DNA of 64,000 nt from JAZOTK01 sp045534775 (GTDB lineage: Bacteria > Bacillota > Clostridia > RUG12999), in NCBI GenBank assembly GCA_045534775.1, contig JAZSKI010000008.1:6711-70710 (forward strand), written 5' to 3'. Within the stretch, counting starts at the first letter, position 1. Each line of letters opens with the position of its first letter. A program made the position numbers and the translations under genes. Positions 60,054-64,000 of this stretch are shown one piece after another. Under the pieces are notes generated by a model. It made no database searches, was not told where the DNA came from, and saw only the letters and a program-made list of their open reading frames with translations.

Positions 60054-62276
60054 TTGACAACAGTAGAAAAATGGCTTGGAAATGAAAACACTCTTGGTAT
60101 TGATATATGGAGAAATAAATACCAGTACGAAGATGAAACATTTGAAGAATGGCTCGATAGAGTGTCAAACGGCGACAACGATTTAAGAAAGTTAATTGAA
60201 GAAAAGAAATTCCTTTTTGGCGGTAGAATTCTTGCAAATCGTGGACTCTATAAAAGAGGTAAAAAAATTACATATTCAAACTGTTATGTGCTTTCAGAAC
60301 CTGAAGACAACATCGAGAGTATATTTGAATGTGCTAAAAAACTTGCAAGAACATTCAGTTATGGCGGAGGATGTGGAATCGACATCTCAAAACTCAGCCC
60401 TAAAGGTGCAAAAATAAACAATGCTGCAAAAGAAACAAGTGGTGCAGTATCATTTATGGACTTATACTCAATGATAACAGGTTTGATAGGTCAAGGAGGA
60501 CGCAGGGGAGCTTTAATGCTTTCGATTGACTGTTCGCATCCTGACCTTGAAGATTTTATTGGTATTAAGTCGGACTTAGAAAGAGTTACCAAGGCTAACA
60601 TATCAGTTAAAATGTCAAACGAGTTTATGAATGCAGTTCAGAATAATGAAGACTACACATTAAAATTCACAAGAGTTGAAACTGGCGAGAATATTACAAA
60701 GACGGTTAAGGCAAAAGAATTATTTAAGAAACTTTGCGAAATGAATTGGGATATGGCAGAGCCGGGTATATTATTTTGGGATAATATCACTGGATATAAT
60801 CTTATGAGTAACACAGAAGATTTTAGGTATGCTGGCACAAATCCGTGCGCAGAGGAACCACTTCCGCCGGGCGGGTCGTGTTTGCTCGGCAGTATTAATC
60901 TTAATGCTTTCGTAGATAAAAATAGCAAGACATTTAACTTTGACGAGTTCAAAAATGCAGTAAAAATATCTGTTAGGGCTCTTAACGATGTGCTTGACGA
61001 AGGACTGCCACTTCATCCGTTACAGGAACAAAGAGATAGTGTAAGAGATTGGAGACAAATCGGGCTTGGCATTATGGGTATTGCAGATATGCTCATCAAT
61101 ATGGGTATTACATATGGCTCTGGCGAATCAATCAAATTGTGTGATGAGATAGGGTTTGTTATGGCAAATACAGCAATAAAAACTTCTGCAAAACTTGCAA
61201 AAGAATATGGTGCGTTCCCGAAATGTAAGACTAATAATATAATCACAACAGACTATTTTATTAATAATACAGATGAAAAGACAAGAGATTTGGTTATGGA
61301 GTACGGGCTGAGAAATAGTCAGATACTTACCATAGCACCAACGGGTTCTATTTCTACAATGCTACAAATTAGCGGAGGTATTGAGCCTATATTTGCAAAC
61401 TATTATACAAGAAAAACAGAATCTCTACATAATGAAACTGTTGAATATAAGGTATACACCCCAATAGTTAAAGATTATATGGACAACCATAATATGACTG
61501 ACGATAAATACCTTCCTGAGTTTTTTATCACAGCACAAAACCTCGACTATAAAAACAGAGTTGATATGCAGTCCGTATGGCAGAAACATATTGATGCATC
61601 AATTTCATCTACAGTAAATCTTCCTCACGAAACAACTATTGAGCAGGTTGAAGAACTTTATTCTTACGCTTGGCAAAATGGATTAAAGGGTATTACGGTT
61701 TACCGAGATGGCTGTAAACGAAGTGGTATTCTTACCACAGACAGCACAAAGACTGACGGCAAACCTTTTGAGTTATCAAGAGGTGACATTATAGAGGTCA
61801 ATGATGATGTAATAGGTAAGAAACGCAAGCTTACTACAGGATGTGGTAGTCTACATTGTTCCGCTTTCTTCGACCCCGCAACAGGAGAACTTCTTGAAAC
61901 ATACTTTAGCAAAGGTTCAACTGGCGGATGCAACAACTTTATGATTGGACTTTCAAGAATGATTTCTCTACTTGCGAGAAGTGGAGTTAACATACATACA
62001 ATCGTAGAACAACTTAATAGTTGTGGCGTATGCCCATCGTATGCAGTAAGACACGCAACAAAGAAAGATACATCAAAAGGGTCTTGTTGTCCCGTTGCGA
62101 TAGGGTATGCATTACTTGATATGTACAACGAAATGCAAAATGAAATAAATGACGACTGTGAAAATGATGATATTATAGATGGCAAATCTCCTAAATGCCC
62201 AGAATGTGGCGAAAGTTTAACCTTTGAAGGAGGATGTAATATCTGTAAATCTTGCGGTTGGAGCAAATGTGATTAA
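60054..62276 (+). CDS. nrdJ: Adenosylcobalamin-dependent (class II) ribonucleotide reductase
   Basis: 740 residues. It reduces ribonucleotides to deoxyribonucleotides with a B12-derived radical. SNCYVL (about 76), GGGCGIDIS (about 104) and the catalytic NPCAEEPLPPGGSC (about 262-275) are present. QGGRRGALM is the family's substrate-loop region, and the C-terminus has TTGCGSLHC plus a zinc ribbon CPECGES...CNICKSCGW. A class II enzyme needs no oxygen and no glycyl-radical activase, which suits a phage in an anaerobe. Start TTG 60054 after AGGAGGTAAAATTTA; stop overlaps the next ATG. Confidence 0.95.
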   Translation: MTTVEKWLGNENTLGIDIWRNKYQYEDETFEEWLDRVSNGDNDLRKLIEEKKFLFGGRILANRGLYKRGKKITYSNCYVLSEPEDNIESIFECAKKLARTFSYGGGCGIDISKLSPKGAKINNAAKETSGAVSFMDLYSMITGLIGQGGRRGALMLSIDCSHPDLEDFIGIKSDLERVTKANISVKMSNEFMNAVQNNEDYTLKFTRVETGENITKTVKAKELFKKLCEMNWDMAEPGILFWDNITGYNLMSNTEDFRYAGTNPCAEEPLPPGGSCLLGSINLNAFVDKNSKTFNFDEFKNAVKISVRALNDVLDEGLPLHPLQEQRDSVRDWRQIGLGIMGIADMLINMGITYGSGESIKLCDEIGFVMANTAIKTSAKLAKEYGAFPKCKTNNIITTDYFINNTDEKTRDLVMEYGLRNSQILTIAPTGSISTMLQISGGIEPIFANYYTRKTESLHNETVEYKVYTPIVKDYMDNHNMTDDKYLPEFFITAQNLDYKNRVDMQSVWQKHIDASISSTVNLPHETTIEQVEELYSYAWQNGLKGITVYRDGCKRSGILTTDSTKTDGKPFELSRGDIIEVNDDVIGKKRKLTTGCGSLHCSAFFDPATGELLETYFSKGSTGGCNNFMIGLSRMISLLARSGVNIHTIVEQLNSCGVCPSYAVRHATKKDTSKGSCCPVAIGYALLDMYNEMQNEINDDCENDDIIDGKSPKCPECGESLTFEGGCNICKSCGWSKCD

Positions 62277-62512
62277 TGAGTTATAAATTTTTTCAAAATA
62301 AAGAGTGTGAGTGGTTTCCATGCCACTCCACTCAAAACGAAAAACAATTTTCCTGTTTGATGTGTTTTTGCCCTCTATATAATTATAATGATTGTGGAGG
62401 CAATTATAAAGTTCTAAGTAACGGCATAAAAGATTGTAGCGAATGCCTATTGCCACATTACAACTATGATTACATTATAAACAAACTGAATGAGAGGATG
62501 GATAACAAGTGA
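62276..62512 (+). CDS. Cysteine-rich small domain protein (cobalamin-linked family)
   Basis: 78 residues. FFQNKECEWFPCH, FSCLMCFCPLYNYNDCGGNYK and GIKDCSECLLPH match the cysteine-rich small domain family (PF04071 by memory), often encoded in cobalamin-related loci of anaerobes. Nine Cys suggest metal binding. It begins in the TAATG of nrdJ and its end overlaps the transporter start (GTGA), so the three are coupled. Confidence 0.8.
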   Translation: MSYKFFQNKECEWFPCHSTQNEKQFSCLMCFCPLYNYNDCGGNYKVLSNGIKDCSECLLPHYNYDYIINKLNERMDNK

Positions 62513-63006
62513 AAAACAATAATTTGTCGCTTACAACAAAAGACATAGTTTTAATCGCACTATCATTATCTGTGATAGAGGTTGCAAAATTTGCATTAGG
62601 TTTTGTACCGGGCATTGAAGTAGTGTCATTGTTATTTATTATATATACTCTTTTCTTTGAAAAGAAGATGATTTACGTATTACCTGCGTTCTGTTTGTTA
62701 GAGGGTGTCTTGTATGGCTTTGGTCTCTGGTGGTTTATGTATTTGTATATATGGGCGATATTAGTAGGTTTAATATATGTGTTCAGAAATAAAACATCGG
62801 TATGGTTTTGGAGTGTTTTGTCAGGTATATATGGATTGTTGTTTGGGTTGTTATGCTGTCCTGTATATTTTGCAACAGGTGGTGTGGCTATGGCTATATC
62901 GTGGTGGGTGGCTGGGCTGCCTACAGATATAATTCACGGCATATCAAACTTTACAATATGTCTATTATTATTTAAACCATTAAACAGGGTTTTAAAAATG
63001 GCTTAA
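62509..63006 (+). CDS. ECF transporter S component-like membrane protein
   Basis: 165 residues with about six hydrophobic helices and the overall look of ECF S components (vitamin-binding subunits). LTTKDIVLIALSLSVIEVAKF at the N-terminus and GVAMAISWWVAGLPTDIIHGISNF near the C-terminus fit. S components share a host-encoded EcfA/A'/T module, so a phage needs only this subunit. Next to a B12-dependent enzyme, a cobalamin or precursor is the likely substrate (inference). Start GTG 62509. Confidence 0.75.
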   Translation: MKNNNLSLTTKDIVLIALSLSVIEVAKFALGFVPGIEVVSLLFIIYTLFFEKKMIYVLPAFCLLEGVLYGFGLWWFMYLYIWAILVGLIYVFRNKTSVWFWSVLSGIYGLLFGLLCCPVYFATGGVAMAISWWVAGLPTDIIHGISNFTICLLLFKPLNRVLKMA

Positions 63007-63012
63007 ATAGGG
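62996..63012 (+). repeat. 17-bp direct repeat, copy 2
   Basis: Identical to 55737-55753; it begins inside the last codons of the ECF-S gene. Confidence 0.6.
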
Positions 63013-63174
63013 GCTTTTAGAGACAGATTTTGCCAATAAAATCGACATTTTAAAGCAATTTCCAAATATAATACTTAAAACAGGCAGATATCTGCCCGGA
63101 TATGAAAAACATTATGATGACGTGTTGGGTGTAGAACTTGCTTCACCAAATCAAAGCGCGGAGGTGATAAGTTG
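63013..63174 (+). other. Open frame without a normal start
   Basis: The frame is open from 63013 to TGA 63172-63174 and reads plausibly (DILKQFPNIILKTGRYLPGYEKHYDD). It has no ATG, GTG or TTG near its start. It may be a small gene with a non-standard initiator or a decayed one. Confidence 0.3.
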
Positions 63175-63369
63175 AAAATAAAACTTTCAGACGATAAAAA
63201 ACTGGTGACAGAAATTAAAAAGAAACTAAAAGAATCAGGCGGATACTGTCCGTGCCGACTAACAAAAACAGAGGACACTAAATGCCCTTGCCGTGAGTTT
63301 AGAGAGCAAGAAGAACCCGGTGAGTGTCATTGCGGTTTGTACATTAAGGAAAACAAAAATGCAATATGA
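63172..63369 (+). CDS. Ferredoxin-thioredoxin reductase catalytic-domain-like protein
   Basis: 65 residues with GGYCPCRL (CPC at 26-28), KCPCREF (38-40) and GECHCGLY (52-54), the three Cys motifs of FTR beta chains, which hold a 4Fe-4S cluster and a redox disulfide. FTR passes electrons from ferredoxin to thioredoxin. Spacing between motifs is shorter than in plants but fits small bacterial members. It could supply reductant to the class II RNR encoded just upstream. Start TTG 63172 with GGAGGTGATAAG. Confidence 0.8.
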   Translation: MKIKLSDDKKLVTEIKKKLKESGGYCPCRLTKTEDTKCPCREFREQEEPGECHCGLYIKENKNAI

Positions 63370-63550
63370 AGTTGTAGATTCTAAAAATAAAACAATGTTT
63401 TATACAACAGACATCAAGTGTATACATACAATCTACGAAATAAACTTAATGTTTTTATCAGGATATAAATTTAAACTTGATGGAAAATTCTTAAATAAAA
63501 CTAAACTAATTGAGAAATTAAAACAATACAAAGGGAAGGAATTAATATAA
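63359..63550 (+). CDS. Small element protein, unknown
   Basis: 63 residues, basic. ATG 63359 with AAGGAAAAC upstream; overlaps the FTR-like gene by 11 bp. GKFLNKTKLIEKLKQYKGKELI at the end is Lys-rich. No family recognised; a longer frame start at 63293 would lie deep inside the FTR-like gene. Confidence 0.6.
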   Translation: MQYEVVDSKNKTMFYTTDIKCIHTIYEINLMFLSGYKFKLDGKFLNKTKLIEKLKQYKGKELI

Positions 63551-63551
63551 C

Positions 63552-64000
63552 ATGGAAGAAATAGCAAAATTTGAAAAAGTAAGTTTTGAACAATTTGAAA
63601 AAGATGTAAAAAATGTATTTGGTTCTAAGTACAATACCGATTCAATAAAAGAAGCTTACGAAAAAATCGAATTACCCACAAGAGCAACAGCGGGGTCTGC
63701 TGGATATGACTTTAAGTGTCCTATGCCAATTAGAATATACAAAGGGAACCCAATAACAGTTCCAACGGGCATAAGAGTTAAAATTCAAGACGGATGGGTG
63801 CTAAAATTATATCCACGAAGCGGAATGGGTTTTAAACTTGGAATGAAATTGCTTAACACAGTAGGAATAATAGATAGTGATTATTTTTATTCTGATAACG
63901 AAGGACATATCATGGTTCGCCTGACCAATGATACAAATGAGGATAAGATGCTTCGTGTAGAACGTGGTGATGCGTTTATACAGGGTATTTTTACTGAATA
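63552..64000 (+). CDS. dut: dUTPase (partial, runs off the window)
   Basis: 149 residues are visible. dUTPase cleaves dUTP to dUMP and PPi, keeping uracil out of DNA and feeding thymidylate synthesis. Motif 1 AGSAGYDF (about 48-55), motif 2 YPRSGMGFK (about 90-98), motif 3 NTVGIIDSDYF (about 105-115) and motif 4 RGDAFIQGIF (about 138-147) are clear; the C-terminal motif 5 is beyond the edge. A 40-residue N-terminal extension precedes motif 1. Confidence 0.9.
   Translation, partial: MEEIAKFEKVSFEQFEKDVKNVFGSKYNTDSIKEAYEKIELPTRATAGSAGYDFKCPMPIRIYKGNPITVPTGIRVKIQDGWVLKLYPRSGMGFKLGMKLLNTVGIIDSDYFYSDNEGHIMVRLTNDTNEDKMLRVERGDAFIQGIFTE

Larger units (their letters stand above)
50896..64000. mobile_element. 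Left part of a prophage-like element integrated in sigG
   Basis: Everything right of the junction is AT-rich, co-directional and densely packed with short genes that often overlap by a few bases. Contents are typical of a large phage early region: DNA methyltransferases, Mom-like protein, Lar-like protein, ThyX-like protein, dNMP kinase, nucleoside deoxyribosyltransferase-like protein, class II RNR and dUTPase. No structural, lysis or integrase genes appear yet. The right end is outside the window. Confidence 0.85.

Noticed and set aside
1..64000. CRISPR arrays
   Set aside because: No regularly spaced direct repeats of 25-40 bp with unique spacers anywhere on either strand.

Overview
The window looks like the chromosome of a low-GC, spore-former-type Clostridium relative (class Clostridia, probably an uncultured gut or rumen lineage). 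The evidence is the rimP-nusA-rnpM-ylxQ-infB-rbfA-nrnA-truB order, RNase Y next to YmdB, the SCIFF ranthipeptide with its radical-SAM maturase, the TIGR03960/TIGR03936 pair, SLH-domain surface protein, a K+-dependent membrane pyrophosphatase and a SigG-type sigma factor. TAA, TAG and TGA are all used as ordinary stops. Nearly every host promoter I could see is a sigma-A type with a 17-bp spacer.

Region by region: 1-2392 holds a HisD-like tail, a divergent HisB-like protein, a HAD phosphatase and a fumarase-type beta subunit in one tight operon. 2439-7326 holds ilvE, a glycolipid glycosyltransferase with a membrane-anchored partner, and an SLH surface protein. 7358-17768 is the long translation/transcription operon, ending in chromate-transporter halves and a radical-SAM pair. 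17837-22769 holds rpmB, a zinc-ribbon membrane protein, a VanY-type carboxypeptidase and a short nucleoside kinase. 22770-24039 is protein-free but carries a promoter-to-terminator non-coding transcript of about 590 nt and a tRNA-Pro. 24040-27207 is an AraC regulator divergent from a glycyl radical enzyme gene with one in-frame TGA. 27251-31970 (minus strand) is rdgB, a DAK2 protein, Asp23 and a two-component system. 32179-40378 holds rny, ymdB, hppA and an oxidoreductase/LacI/transporter operon. 40625-43567 has an IS3-type remnant, a thioesterase, a membrane protein and a TrpR-like/methyltransferase fusion. 43712-50535 holds yajC, the SCIFF pair, secD-secF, a pseudouridine synthase and an HD protein.

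From about 50896 to the right edge the character changes abruptly. The sporulation sigma factor gene sigG is cut immediately after the codons for its TYAVPM motif and runs in frame into an AT-rich block of small, closely packed, co-directional genes. These include two DNA methyltransferases, a Mom/GNAT-like protein, Lar-like and zinc-ribbon proteins, a ThyX-like protein, dNMP kinase, nucleoside deoxyribosyltransferase-like protein, class II ribonucleotide reductase, FTR-like protein and dUTPase. This is the left part of a large prophage or prophage-like element integrated inside sigG, comparable in logic to the skin element in sigK. The right junction, the recombinase and the 3' half of sigG would lie beyond the window.

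The element's genes form a nucleotide-economy module. A cobalamin-dependent ribonucleotide reductase is translationally coupled to a cysteine-rich small-domain protein and an ECF-type vitamin-uptake S component, followed by a thioredoxin-reductase-like iron-sulfur protein and dUTPase. Several element genes have strong Shine-Dalgarno sequences placed 6-9 nt before AUA, AUC or CUG rather than a normal start. A non-coding stretch within it carries a tRNA-like fold that lacks the anticodon arm.
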